A stretch of 64,000 bases of DNA from Paenibacillus sp. JQZ6Y-1 (GTDB lineage: Bacteria; Bacillota; Bacilli; Paenibacillales; Paenibacillaceae). The DNA lies in contig NZ_JBFDUZ010000005.1 of the NCBI RefSeq assembly GCF_040719145.1, positions 186,001 through 250,000 on the forward strand. The letters run 5' to 3'. Shown piece after piece: positions 35,227 to 48,085 of the stretch. The translations under genes were made by a program, and so were the position numbers. Within the stretch, counting starts at the first letter, position 1. Each line of letters opens with the position of its first letter. The notes beneath the pieces were generated by a model. That model saw only the letters and a list, made by a program, of their open reading frames with translations. It had not been told where the DNA came from and did no database searches.

Positions 35227-35457
35227 CTAACCTATAGTCAGGAAGCCGCGATGCAGCAATTGAAAAATTTGTATCCAATTCGATTCAGCCAAGGCAGGCA
35301 ATGTTGCAGCAACGATTGCGCTCATATTGAAATCATTCTCTTGTACACTTAATATACTCCCAACAGCAAGCATCATTTTGCCGTATAGATCAAAAAAGCA
35401 GTACAATACATACCATATAGACCTACTATAACTATCACTGTCGCGAAGCCGATTCAT
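35227..35457 (-). pseudogene. Possible gene remnant
   Basis: A 76-codon frame on the same strand as the TIR module and just upstream of the previous remnant. There is no convincing ribosome site, and a hydrophobic patch (SIWYVLYCFFDLYGKMMLAVG) is present. It may be part of the same decayed gene in another frame, or chance. Confidence 0.25.
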
Positions 35458-35587
35458 CTCCTTGTTTGTCTTTAGCTCTTCCTCTACTTTTCAAAGCTAC
35501 TTATAACCGCCAAATCAATAAGCATACACAACAGACATCCACTCCCATCTGCTCAAACCAAAACCTAAGCAGAAAGGACGTATCCTC

Positions 35588-36430
35588 ATGAAACTACAGC
35601 GTTCCTCCTCGGCACTCGGCGAGTTTATCCGTTCCCGTCGCGAGCGTATTCAGCCTACCGATGCTGGAATCCAGCCGCTGCCCGGTAGACGGCGTACACC
35701 CGGACTGCGGCGCGAAGAAGTTGCCTATCTTGCCAATGTGAGCGTCACCTACTATACGTGGCTAGAGCAAGGCAAAGAAACCAATCCATCGCCAGATGTG
35801 TTAACCAGCATCGGATCGGCGCTGCAATTAACCGACGATGAACGGCAATATATGCTGGGTCTGGTACAACGGGAGGCTACCGATCCTTCGCGTCTGCTCT
35901 GGCCGCCGGAACGCAATACCGACGTCATGCAGCAGCTGGTGCAGCAATTACAATACCCTTCGTTTATTACCAATGAAGCGACCGATGTGATTGTTTGGAA
36001 CCGAGCGGCGGAGCTGGTAATTGCCGATTTTGGTCAAATGGAGCCGTCGGAGCGATATATGATGAAGCTGATTTTCCTGCATCCCGACTATCGACGCAAG
36101 CTGCTCAATTGGGATGAATTTGCCCGATATAGCGCAGGCATTATGCGTGCCAGCTTTGAAAAGTACCGTGACGAGCCATTATATATGGAACGCTTCAACC
36201 GTTTATATACAGGCAGCCCGGAGTTTGCCACCCAATGGGATCGCTTTGAGATTCGGCAAAAGCAGGTAGCCACCGCCACGTACCAGCTGGACAATGGGCA
36301 AACGATGGAGTTTGACATCCACTCCGCTACCTCCATCGACAATGATCCGGGGCTGCATTGGTGCTTCTTCGTTCCATCCGCAGATACGGCGCCTAAGTTA
36401 GCACAATTGCTGGCACAGGATCGCGGATAG
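35588..36430 (+). CDS. XRE-type regulator with MmyB-like ligand domain
   Basis: This 280-residue protein has a helix-turn-helix at ~8-75 with the family phrase TPGLRREEVAYLANVSVTYYTWLEQG, then an MmyB-like (PAS-like) domain at ~105-265 with LHPDYRRKLLNWDEFAR. MmyB-like regulators bind a small hydrophobic ligand and usually control a neighbouring short-chain dehydrogenase, which is the next gene (147 nt downstream). AAAGGACG precedes the ATG by ~10 nt. Base composition returns to normal here, marking the island's right edge. Confidence 0.9.
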   Translation: MKLQRSSSALGEFIRSRRERIQPTDAGIQPLPGRRRTPGLRREEVAYLANVSVTYYTWLEQGKETNPSPDVLTSIGSALQLTDDERQYMLGLVQREATDPSRLLWPPERNTDVMQQLVQQLQYPSFITNEATDVIVWNRAAELVIADFGQMEPSERYMMKLIFLHPDYRRKLLNWDEFARYSAGIMRASFEKYRDEPLYMERFNRLYTGSPEFATQWDRFEIRQKQVATATYQLDNGQTMEFDIHSATSIDNDPGLHWCFFVPSADTAPKLAQLLAQDRG

Positions 36431-36537
36431 TGTCTTGTCCTGCATCACCTGCTCTATGTTATGTATTCCATTCTGCTCACCAGCCTGTTAATGCCATTAC
36501 CAGTATAAGCATGCTGTGGCTGGCGGGGGTTTCAGCC

Positions 36538-36565
36538 GTTATGCTATAAGCCAATACAGCATAAC
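36538..36565. promoter_or_regulatory. Inverted repeat touching the ribosome site of the SDR gene
   Basis: GTTATGCT (36538-36545) and AGCATAAC (36558-36565) are perfect arms 12 nt apart, and the right arm touches the AGGAGG site. It could be the operator of the XRE/MmyB regulator or an mRNA hairpin that limits ribosome access. Confidence 0.5.
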
Positions 36566-36577
36566 AGGAGGCATATG

Positions 36578-37459
36578 ATGACGAACACAGCGAAAACATG
36601 GTTTATTACCGGTGCAACCGGAGGTCTAGCTACTCCCATGATCGAACGACTGCTAAAGCGCGGGGACCGTGTAGCAGCAACGATTCGCAAGCCAGGCGCA
36701 CTGGACGAATGGAAGCAGCAATACGGCGACCAGCTCTGGATCGCTCAACTGGATCTCACGCATGCCGAACAGATAAATGACGTGGTAAAACGCGCCTTTA
36801 CCGAACTTGGTCAAATCGATGTATTCGTCAACAATGCCGCCTACGGATTATATGGCGCGATTGAAGAAGCGACAGATCAGCAGATCGAGCATCTGTTCCA
36901 GACGAATGTACTCGGCTCGCTGCGCGCAGCACGAGCGGCACTCCCTTTTCTCAGACAACAAGGCGGCGGACAGATTGTGCAAGTTTCCAGTATGGCGGGG
37001 CATTATTCGGTAGCTGGAATGGGACTATATTGTGCGTCCAAATGGGCGATTGAAGCTGCCATCGAAGCACTGGCACTGGAAGCGGCGCCGTTCAACATTC
37101 ATACGATGATGGTGGAGCCGGGCGGCATTCGGACCAGCTTTATTACCGGCAATGCGGTATTCGGCGAGCGGATGGATGTGTATCGCGATCAGGAAGCAGG
37201 TCAATTCGTCAGCCTGATGAAAGGCGAGCTGCCCGGCATTGATATGGATGCCTTCCATCGCATGGTGGTCGGCGATCCGGTAAAAATGGCGCAACAGATC
37301 ATTCAGGCGGTGGATCGGGGCAATGGTCCGCTGCGTCTGGCACTGGGTAGCGATTCGTATGAATATACCCGCAAAGCCTTACTAGATCGTCTAGAAGCAT
37401 TGGAGGCGCAAAAGGAACTCGCTTTCTCCACCGATGCGGATGATGTTATTCGGCAGTAA
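36578..37459 (+). CDS. Short-chain dehydrogenase/reductase
   Basis: A 293-residue classical SDR with cofactor motif TGATGGLA (residues ~10-17), VNNAAYG near 85, the catalytic Ser in VSSMAG near 136 and the YCASK pair (Tyr and Lys, near 149-153). The Arg in ATIRKPGA after beta-2 favours NADP. Substrate unknown; related proteins reduce ketones or act on xenobiotics. ATG 36578 is 6 nt after AGGAGG, better spaced than the ATG at 36575. It pairs with the MmyB-like regulator upstream. Confidence 0.9.
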   Translation: MTNTAKTWFITGATGGLATPMIERLLKRGDRVAATIRKPGALDEWKQQYGDQLWIAQLDLTHAEQINDVVKRAFTELGQIDVFVNNAAYGLYGAIEEATDQQIEHLFQTNVLGSLRAARAALPFLRQQGGGQIVQVSSMAGHYSVAGMGLYCASKWAIEAAIEALALEAAPFNIHTMMVEPGGIRTSFITGNAVFGERMDVYRDQEAGQFVSLMKGELPGIDMDAFHRMVVGDPVKMAQQIIQAVDRGNGPLRLALGSDSYEYTRKALLDRLEALEAQKELAFSTDADDVIRQ

Positions 37460-37643
37460 CGAATCTGGCAATACCGATACAGTTTCGTATGGAGTCAGAT
37501 CACATGATAGGACAGCCAATTTATATCATTACGATGTGATGCAGATGGATACGATATGGGATGCAACTCTACTCAAGTTAAGGATATTGCAATCTACGTC
37601 ATCGCTGCATCTACATACTACCACTCTATAAATACTGCAATCG

Positions 37644-37697
37644 AAAAAGGTTCACGTCTCTGCTGCCTAGCTTATGCAGCGGAACGTGAACCTTTTG
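37644..37697. terminator. Terminator between the SDR and the rhamnogalacturonan lyase gene
   Basis: Arms AAAAGGTTCACGT / ACGTGAACCTTTT with an internal GCTGC/GCAGC stem; T-rich on the right and A-rich on the left, so usable in both directions. The rest of 37460-37828 shows nothing else. Confidence 0.8.
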
Positions 37698-37828
37698 AGT
37701 TCTGAACATCCTTTTTGGTTGTTACGATTTGTTGGAGTTGGTACTACGCTTTGAGGTTGCTGCATGCTCTCTTGGCTAGAAGTATTCTGACGATCCCCTC
37801 ACCATCCATTCAGCAGTTTCACCATCAC

Positions 37829-39478
37829 TTATCCATTCAACAGCTCAACCGCATCGTACACCCAGCCTGCACTTAACCATGTACCAAGATCGCTAGAACC
37901 GCTGATTGGTGTAATGGTCAGCGTATTAGCACCGGATTTGAGCGAAGACGTTGGAATAGTCCATGAAAAAGTATGATTGTTTCCACGATACGTGCCAATT
38001 GTAAAGCTGCGCGAGTTCGGCTGTGTCGATGCGCCCGGATTGGTCAACGCATTGCCATTGACGGATACGCTTGGGCGACCGTTAATGTAAGCAGCAGTAA
38101 TCCCTATATTCAGTATATGCGGCGAAGCCGCCTGTGTAGCCGTCAAATTGAACGTAATCGTCGTTGGCGAATTCTGATTACGGAACTGGATCGCTGGAAA
38201 TTTGTTGGTCGCACTCCCCGTCGCAAATGTCACTGGTCCCCAGCTTGGATTGCGGCTGTCGGACGGATGACGGACGCTGATTGTCTGTCCATTCAGAAAT
38301 TCCAGCGGTGTGCCGTCCCAGTTACCAATGCGCCAGATTGCCGATTTGGACGATGGATCGGCGCTAATGGTGCGCGTATTGATCGTCGTCGTGCCGCCTG
38401 CGGTCACATTGACACTCTCACTGTGTACCGCCAGTTCGCCCTTGTATACCGTCATCGTATACGTGCCGGGAATCATATCGCGGCGTACAGCCGCTCCGCT
38501 GGAGGAAGCGCTTGTCCAATATTGCGCCGTACTATTGGCAAAGCCGACCGTATACGCATAATTGCTATCCATACCCGACAATCCATTCAGCACAACAGCA
38601 CCGCGACTGGCTACCCAACCAGTGAGATTTAGCCCCGCCATCCAGCTAACATCCGGTACCGACGGCGTCGAACCGGTAGTGAAGATGAGCGCATACGGTC
38701 CATGCAGACCCATGCGGAAATTCTCTGTCTGCTCATGACCGGAGTTCATGTAGTTGTACACCTCAGTATCGCCGCCGCTCTGAAATTGAATATCTCGGAA
38801 AAAGGGACCACCAGAGCTTTTTTCCCGATTGCCATACGCCATGAATACACCGACATTGCTTCCAGTAACGCCGCGCACGGTTAGATGTTTCGCTTGATCA
38901 TTGCCGTAGTATTTGGAGGCAGTTTGCCCGTTGGAGAATCCAAATACATCCTGACTTTCAATCGCGCCGGTATTGCCACGATTATTAGAATTGGCAGGCA
39001 CACCAGTCAGCACATTGCCATTGCCACGGAAAATATAGCGCAGCTCGCCCACCGATGGCTCTGCTGTTATGTATGTCGCCATATAAATGATATTCTCGCC
39101 ACTGCGCGAGGCGTAATAATGAGTCAGCGTGCTAGTTTTGGCGGTGATCAGCACCGTCGAGCCAGATGGGGATGCGTTCCATGTTACCTCTGCACCCGAA
39201 CCGAGACCAGAGCTAATATGCGAGCCTTTACCAGAGCTGCTCAACTCTGTACCGTTTAACTTGCTGGATGTAAGATCGCCGTTGTCCTTGTTGACCGTGT
39301 ACACAAGACCAGCGCCTGTCGTAACAACGATGCTAGAGCCATTGTCTGTAACTCCGATAGCGGCAGCATGACTTTTCTGTGCTGGAAACACATTACTGGT
39401 AACGACCAGAGCGAGCACAAGCAGAACAGTTAAAGTCTGACGAATAGAAAGCGGACGACGAGAAGATGATTTTTTCAC
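37829..39478 (-). CDS. Secreted rhamnogalacturonan lyase, polysaccharide lyase family 4 type
   Basis: The 549-residue protein has a long twin-charged signal peptide (cleavage near residue 38, after SHA) and the three-part PL4 layout: an N-terminal beta-sandwich catalytic domain (~40-300, ending HGPYALIF), a fibronectin-like domain with GTYTMTVYKGEL and a C-terminal CBM-like sandwich beginning IWRIGNWDGTPLEFLNG. It cuts the rhamnogalacturonan-I backbone of pectin outside the cell by beta-elimination. The GTG start has GGAGGG 8-9 nt upstream. A cre-like site lies ~85 bp upstream. The galactanase and GH43 genes farther on act on the side chains of the same polymer. Confidence 0.85.
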   Translation of the reverse strand: MKKSSSRRPLSIRQTLTVLLVLALVVTSNVFPAQKSHAAAIGVTDNGSSIVVTTGAGLVYTVNKDNGDLTSSKLNGTELSSSGKGSHISSGLGSGAEVTWNASPSGSTVLITAKTSTLTHYYASRSGENIIYMATYITAEPSVGELRYIFRGNGNVLTGVPANSNNRGNTGAIESQDVFGFSNGQTASKYYGNDQAKHLTVRGVTGSNVGVFMAYGNREKSSGGPFFRDIQFQSGGDTEVYNYMNSGHEQTENFRMGLHGPYALIFTTGSTPSVPDVSWMAGLNLTGWVASRGAVVLNGLSGMDSNYAYTVGFANSTAQYWTSASSSGAAVRRDMIPGTYTMTVYKGELAVHSESVNVTAGGTTTINTRTISADPSSKSAIWRIGNWDGTPLEFLNGQTISVRHPSDSRNPSWGPVTFATGSATNKFPAIQFRNQNSPTTITFNLTATQAASPHILNIGITAAYINGRPSVSVNGNALTNPGASTQPNSRSFTIGTYRGNNHTFSWTIPTSSLKSGANTLTITPISGSSDLGTWLSAGWVYDAVELLNG

Positions 39479-39939
39479 GATACAATCCCTCCAAATGATG
39501 TAGTACTATCGCTAGCATCCCTATGGATTACAACATAATGAATATGCTAGCAATATTTTTGTAGCGCTTACATTTTGAAGTATACGGAATAGTAAGATGA
39601 ATAGTAGGAAGAGGATACTATAGACTGCGATGATAACGTGTGCAAAAGCAGCAGGAAGCGTAGCTTGAGCATGAGAGCGAGTGGGCTTTAAGCATTACAG
39701 AGCACGGACAGATAGCGACAAGAGGTATCTAGTGTTGCGATTTAATTTTACATTATCTTACATGTAGAGATGGTACATTTAAAGGGGTTTTCGGGAATGT
39801 TATAGCGCAACTCCATTTTTTCATTGCATAGCTATGGACAGTTCTCTTTCTTTTGTAAAATAAAATCATTCTCGCGGCGTTCAATTCCCGTTACACTATA
39901 TATATGGTTGCATTCATTCTGACGAACGGAGTGATCCTT
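39479..39939. other. Divergent intergenic region
   Basis: It separates the lyase and the next gene. Apart from the cre-like site at 39560-39572 and likely promoters in A+T-rich parts, I see no gene or RNA. Confidence 0.5.
39560..39572. promoter_or_regulatory. cre-like site upstream of the rhamnogalacturonan lyase gene
   Basis: TGTAGCGCTTACA is one base short of the ideal CcpA palindrome TGTAAGCGCTTACA. Its place upstream of a sugar-polymer gene supports catabolite control. Confidence 0.45.
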
Positions 39940-40704
39940 ATGGAGCAAGGCATGAACCCTTATCGATTGAACCCTCGGTATGCCCAGATGATCGTGGATG
40001 CCATTGTGGAAGGGTACCGCGACTATATCGAGATTCGTAAAAAATACCGGAACAGCATGGTGATCAGCTCGGCGTTCGCTTGGACCAAAGGCAATTGTAT
40101 TGAGCATAAAGTAGCGGAGCGTGCGCGTTCCTTCGGCTTTCATTTCAAACGAGCCAAAGCGGGCATGACGTGGGACTATTTGCAGTTTATCCATGATGAC
40201 GACAAGCTGATGTTTGTGATCAAGGATGCGGCTTATTTTCTACCGACCGGATTCACGCAGAGCCGCTTGCCCAATCCACTGATTCCGTCCTCGTCTCAGC
40301 GTACGTATTTGCATGAGCTGTCGCGACTCAATCAGCATATTATTTTCTCGGATGACTACAAAGAGCCTTCCTTTGTGTTTGAAGAAGAGATGCAGCAGGG
40401 AGAATTTGATTTTGGACTGGAACAGAATCAACGGTCGCCAGCAACAGACTTCTTTTCGCATATTAATGAATTTCATATTTTGACGTATGCGCTGGATAGT
40501 CATCATCAAATGTCGGAGATTATGCACTACTTGCCCAACCCAGACGACAATCTGGCGTATGTGGTAGAAGACTTGTCGCCACTTATTACCGGAGCAGAAT
40601 TGTCCGAGCATGATCGGCGCATCTTTGCACCGGATGAGGATGAATATACGCGCTATATCGCTGAATTTGAAGCGCTAGCCGATGATACGGACAAACCGGA
40701 ATAA
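39940..40704 (+). CDS. Uncharacterised protein (possibly DUF5986-like)
   Basis: A 254-residue cytoplasmic protein. Residues ~5-120 read as a folded domain (YAQMIVDAIVEGYRDYIEIR, HDDDKLMFVIKDAAYF), which I weakly associate with DUF5986 of Bacilli. After ~150 the sequence becomes acidic, ending in DEDEYTRYIAEFEALADDTDKPE. No catalytic motif is visible. ATG 39940 has GGAGTG 8 nt upstream, better than the GTG-type start at 39904. It is a single-gene unit with its own terminator. Confidence 0.65.
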   Translation: MEQGMNPYRLNPRYAQMIVDAIVEGYRDYIEIRKKYRNSMVISSAFAWTKGNCIEHKVAERARSFGFHFKRAKAGMTWDYLQFIHDDDKLMFVIKDAAYFLPTGFTQSRLPNPLIPSSSQRTYLHELSRLNQHIIFSDDYKEPSFVFEEEMQQGEFDFGLEQNQRSPATDFFSHINEFHILTYALDSHHQMSEIMHYLPNPDDNLAYVVEDLSPLITGAELSEHDRRIFAPDEDEYTRYIAEFEALADDTDKPE

Positions 40705-40745
40705 GGATGGATATTGGAAATAACATGCAGTCGTATGGTAGGAAA

Positions 40746-40792
40746 GAAGCGCGGTAGACGGAGATTCATTATCCGTCCGCTGCGCTTTTTTT
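40746..40792 (+). terminator. Terminator after the DUF5986-like gene
   Basis: Imperfect GC-rich stem (AGCGC..AGACGGA / TCCGTC..GCGCT) followed by seven T. The remaining 40793-41028 shows no gene. Confidence 0.8.
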
Positions 40793-41028
40793 GTATGAAT
40801 CGTGATCGTTATAAAGATAAGCTCATTGTAAATAAGGAGCAGTGGAACGGTAGATTGTACGTGGCAAATAGATAACCCTTCAAGCGATGGAGCACATCGC
40901 GGTGTAGATGACATCATGAGCGGCATCATACCCATCGTATCTGCACCGACCTTCCATCGTCGTTTGCCTTCCTACTATCCCCCATACGACTTGTAAACCG
41001 TTACTCTGCTTTTATTCGTCTTTAGCCG

Positions 41029-41622
41029 TTAGACTCTTGGATATTTATCCCGATCCGCTTCCGTTATGTCGCGAATCACTCGGCAAGGATTGCCTGCGGC
41101 GATCACACCGGGCGGAATATCCTTGGTGACCACACTGCCTGCGCCAATAACGGAGTTATCTCCAATCGTGACACCCGGCAATACAGACACGCCACCGCCA
41201 ATCCATACATTGTTGCCTACATGAATCGGATAAGCAATCTCCAATCCCTGATTGCGCTGCTCCGCATCCAACGGATGCCCTGCTGTATAAAATCCGCAGT
41301 TCGGAGCGATAAACACATAATCGCCAAACGTAATCGGAGCAGCATCCAGCATAACTGTATTGTGATTGCAGTAAAAGTGATCGCCGATGGTAATGTTATA
41401 GCCCTGATCGCAATAAAAGGGCTGCTCAATCCAAAACGTATCACCCGTCTGAGCAAATAATTGCCGAATGATGTCTTCGCGTTCCTTGACCATCGACGGG
41501 CGAAGCTGGTTGTAATCGTAGCATTGCTCCTTCGCCTGCTGACGCTCTGCCACCAGCTGGGGATCATTGTTATTGTCGTAGAGTAAGCCGCGTTGGGCTT
41601 TTTCCTTTTCCGTTAAACGCAT
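41029..41622 (-). CDS. Sugar O-acetyltransferase (maltose/galactoside acetyltransferase family)
   Basis: This 197-residue protein has the Mac domain at ~1-55 (EKEKAQRGLLYDNNNDPQLVAER) and left-handed beta-helix hexapeptide repeats at ~70-185 (IGGGVSVLPGVTIGDNSVIGAGSVVTKDI), with the catalytic His in YTAGHPLD. It moves acetyl groups from acetyl-CoA to sugars such as maltose or galactosides, often to detoxify sugars that cannot be used. AAGGAG is ~10 nt before the ATG. The SDR gene upstream is 94 nt away on the same strand. Confidence 0.92.
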   Translation of the reverse strand: MRLTEKEKAQRGLLYDNNNDPQLVAERQQAKEQCYDYNQLRPSMVKEREDIIRQLFAQTGDTFWIEQPFYCDQGYNITIGDHFYCNHNTVMLDAAPITFGDYVFIAPNCGFYTAGHPLDAEQRNQGLEIAYPIHVGNNVWIGGGVSVLPGVTIGDNSVIGAGSVVTKDIPPGVIAAGNPCRVIRDITEADRDKYPRV

Positions 41623-41716
41623 CGGTTATGACTCCTTCTCTAGGTAGATCGATTTCCCTTTGGATGGATATAGCATAACGCGCCTACGTAAGTGATGCAA
41701 AATGGACAGAGCAGCA

Positions 41717-42427
41717 TTACCAAGGCAATTGCTCATCCATATGATAAAACGTTCCGGTTGGTCCGTCAGACGGCAATGTAGCAAAATGAACTGCCGTTCT
41801 CGCTCCATCCTCAATCGATACAGGCGCTTCTTCACCGCCCATCTGTGTTTTCACCAGACCGGGATGAACGGAATTGACCTTGAGCGGAGTATTGCTGTAG
41901 GTTTGCGACCAGTACGCCGTCAGCATATTCAGCGCCGCCTTGGATACTGCATAACCGGGCTTTGCCAACTGCTTCACAAGAGGTTCGTTCAATTGCAGAT
42001 ATATGGAGCCAATCGCGCTGCTCTGATTCACAATGCGCCCAGCAGGGCTTTGCAATAGCAGCGGCAACAATGCTTCCGTCAGATAAAAGGGAGCGATTGT
42101 ATTCACTTCCAGCGTATCACGGAAGGCATCTCCTTCATAATCCCCTCTTTCCAACAATACGCCAGCATTATTGATCAGAATATCCAGCTTGCCGTAGCTA
42201 CTTTGAATATGTTGAACAAGCGCCTCAATATGCTGTGGATTGGTCACTTCCAGCTGTACAGCCTCCACGTCTAGTCCTTCCTGCACCAATTGAGTCGCCG
42301 CTTCCTGTGCTTGCTCTAGCGACCGTGCTGCCAGCAGCACCTTAATATGTTGCTTACCTAGCTGGCGTACAATTTCCAAACCGATTCCTTTACTTGCACC
42401 TGTAACCAAAGCGATGGATTGCGTCAT
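41717..42427 (-). CDS. Short-chain dehydrogenase/reductase, carbonyl reductase-like
   Basis: A 236-residue SDR with TGASKGIG (residues ~9-16), INNAGV near 87, SSAIGS near 133 and the YAVSK pair near 157. The Arg in AARSL after beta-2 favours NADP. The C-terminal GPTGTFYHMDEQLPW is typical for the carbonyl reductase branch. GAGGAGG is ~10 nt upstream. A 22-bp palindrome lies 100 bp upstream and is repeated at the adjacent tetR gene, so this is probably the regulator's target. Confidence 0.9.
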   Translation of the reverse strand: MTQSIALVTGASKGIGLEIVRQLGKQHIKVLLAARSLEQAQEAATQLVQEGLDVEAVQLEVTNPQHIEALVQHIQSSYGKLDILINNAGVLLERGDYEGDAFRDTLEVNTIAPFYLTEALLPLLLQSPAGRIVNQSSAIGSIYLQLNEPLVKQLAKPGYAVSKAALNMLTAYWSQTYSNTPLKVNSVHPGLVKTQMGGEEAPVSIEDGARTAVHFATLPSDGPTGTFYHMDEQLPW

Positions 42428-42526
42428 GATTATGTTCCTCCTCTAAATCTGAATGAGCTGCCAGAAAGTGCTCTCCAACTAGCAGCATGAATGACTATGT
42501 ACACAGTGATAACGGATATAACGACT

Positions 42527-42548
42527 ATTGAGAACGATCATTCTCAAT
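42527..42548. promoter_or_regulatory. Probable TetR operator upstream of the SDR gene
   Basis: Arms ATTGAGAA / TTCTCAAT (8 bp, perfect) around CGATCA. The core AGAACGATCATTCT occurs as its reverse complement in front of the tetR gene (43307-43324). Confidence 0.65.
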
Positions 42549-42687
42549 AAGGTAAAAAATTTTGTTTTTTATTTTGTATTTATTTTGAATGCTTGGTACA
42601 TATCCTGCTTGATAGGTGTGATTGGTATGTAGCTTGAGCCGTATACACCTTGTTGATATGAATGTTTGGTTGCTGCATCTGGCAGCA

Positions 42688-43266
42688 TCAGCCTTCCAGC
42701 AACCGCAAATTCATCTCCATAATCTCTCGCAATTTGGACGTATCTGTTGACGTGCGCACGAGTACACGCAAGCCAATCAGTGCATTGTGTAAATACGCCG
42801 CCATCTGCTCTGCATCCAGTGTGCTGCTATATTCGCCTGTCTGCTGACCATGACGGATGATGCCAGCGATCATCTCCTCTGTTTTCTCAAAAGCGGCAAC
42901 TGCCATATGATCGACTTTCTGATCCCGCGCCGCCAGTTCTACTGCTGAGTTAACCAGCAGACAGCCCGCAGGCAGATCTTCAATGCCCTCAATTACATAG
43001 CCAAATATCATTTCCAACGCTTCACGCGCCGTTTTTGCCTGCGCAATAGCTGCCTGTCCACGATTGCCATTCTGTACGCCGAACTTCTCCAATGCCAGTA
43101 AGAATAGAGTATGCTTGTCGGTAAATGTATCGTATAAACTGCGGCGATGAATGCCCATATGCTCGGTCAGATCATTCATAGACGTCTTCTCATAACCCTG
43201 CTGCCAAAATAGCTTCATCGCACGATCCAGTACGACTTGGTCATCAAACTCCTTACTCCGCGCCAT
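42688..43266 (-). CDS. TetR/AcrR family transcriptional regulator
   Basis: The 192-residue protein has a TetR helix-turn-helix at ~10-55 (AMKLFWQQGYEKTSMNDLTEHMGIHRRSLYDTFTDKHTLF) and an all-helical ligand domain with a YxxF-type 'AAYLHNALIGLRVLVR' C-terminal helix. The start at 43266 is chosen as AAGGAGG is 7 nt upstream; two earlier ATGs overlap or crowd that site. Palindromes upstream of itself and of the SDR gene suggest autoregulation and control of that gene. The ligand is unknown. Confidence 0.9.
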   Translation of the reverse strand: MARSKEFDDQVVLDRAMKLFWQQGYEKTSMNDLTEHMGIHRRSLYDTFTDKHTLFLLALEKFGVQNGNRGQAAIAQAKTAREALEMIFGYVIEGIEDLPAGCLLVNSAVELAARDQKVDHMAVAAFEKTEEMIAGIIRHGQQTGEYSSTLDAEQMAAYLHNALIGLRVLVRTSTDTSKLREIMEMNLRLLEG

Positions 43267-43306
43267 CTTCATTCCTCCTTGCTGTCTTTTCCTATACATC
43301 ATCGAA

Positions 43307-43324
43307 TGAGAATGATCGTTCTTA
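43307..43324. promoter_or_regulatory. Probable TetR autoregulatory operator
   Basis: TGAGAATGATCGTTCTTA, the reverse-complement form of the SDR operator, is 41 bp before the tetR start. A half-site copy ATTGAGAACGATCGGT lies at 43435-43450. Confidence 0.6.
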
Positions 43325-43481
43325 TTTAGGTGAAGATATCTACAAATCCTTAATTAGCCTTTCCCCACTTCAAGGAGCACTCACCTGTATCTCGTCTTCT
43401 CGTCATCCAGTAAATGATGCACTCAGCATATCATATTGAGAACGATCGGTAAAGAAAGATATTTAAAAAAGATTATTGAAA

Positions 43482-43518
43482 GAAAAAGAACGCTCCGATC
43501 CGTAGACCGAAACGTTCT
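43482..43518 (-). terminator. Terminator of the galactanase gene
   Basis: AGAACG / CGTTCT outer arms; the minus strand then runs TTTTTCTTT. It lies 15 nt after the galactanase stop. Confidence 0.65.
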
Positions 43519-43532
43519 GCTTGTGCATCTGA

Positions 43533-47651
<4,119 letters not shown>

Positions 47652-47686
47652 TCAAAACCGAATACCCACATGCAAATCCCACTTTT

Positions 47687-47701
47687 TGTAAAGCGCTTAC
47701 A
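47687..47701. promoter_or_regulatory. cre-like site upstream of the galactanase gene
   Basis: TGTAAAGCGCTTACA is the ideal palindrome TGTAAGCGCTTACA with one extra A. It lies 51 bp before the galactanase start. Confidence 0.5.
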
Positions 47702-47952
47702 TATTTGCTGTGATCACTATAGCAGACGGCAGAAGCAGAGGACATGGGAAGATTGCAACATTTTGTGTTTTTATGCAAGCAGTTTGAAGGGCATATAGAG
47801 CCAATACATAGAATCTGGAAATTCATCTACAACTGCACAGTCGAGGGGATACAACCCTAGCTCACAATAGACATAAGCTGGTTATGACATTACATTGCAG
47901 ACGGTTTTTCAGTCCTTTATTGATGTACAAGTAGCAAGGAGCTAGGCAATAA

Positions 47953-47984
47953 AAGGGATGATCACCTGAATCGGCGATCATCCC
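47953..47984 (-). terminator. Terminator of the 48086 gene
   Basis: Perfect 9-bp arms GGGATGATC / GATCATCCC; read on the minus strand, TTTTATTG follows. It is ~100 nt after the stop. Confidence 0.75.
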
Positions 47985-48085
47985 ATCGGTAGAGCCATTT
48001 TACCCATCGTCTGTTGTGCTTATCATTTATTGGTATGCGTCGTCCTCTATGATTCGCTTGTTATCGAAAGAAACAGACCTAACAT

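Noticed and set aside
34744-35587. Integrase or transposase of the island
   Set aside because: No DDE, tyrosine or serine recombinase motif and no terminal inverted or target-site repeats were seen in the flanks.
42527-43324. Fur boxes
   Set aside because: The dyads resemble the Fur consensus in part, but their 6-6-6 symmetry and location around a tetR gene and its SDR neighbour fit a TetR operator better.
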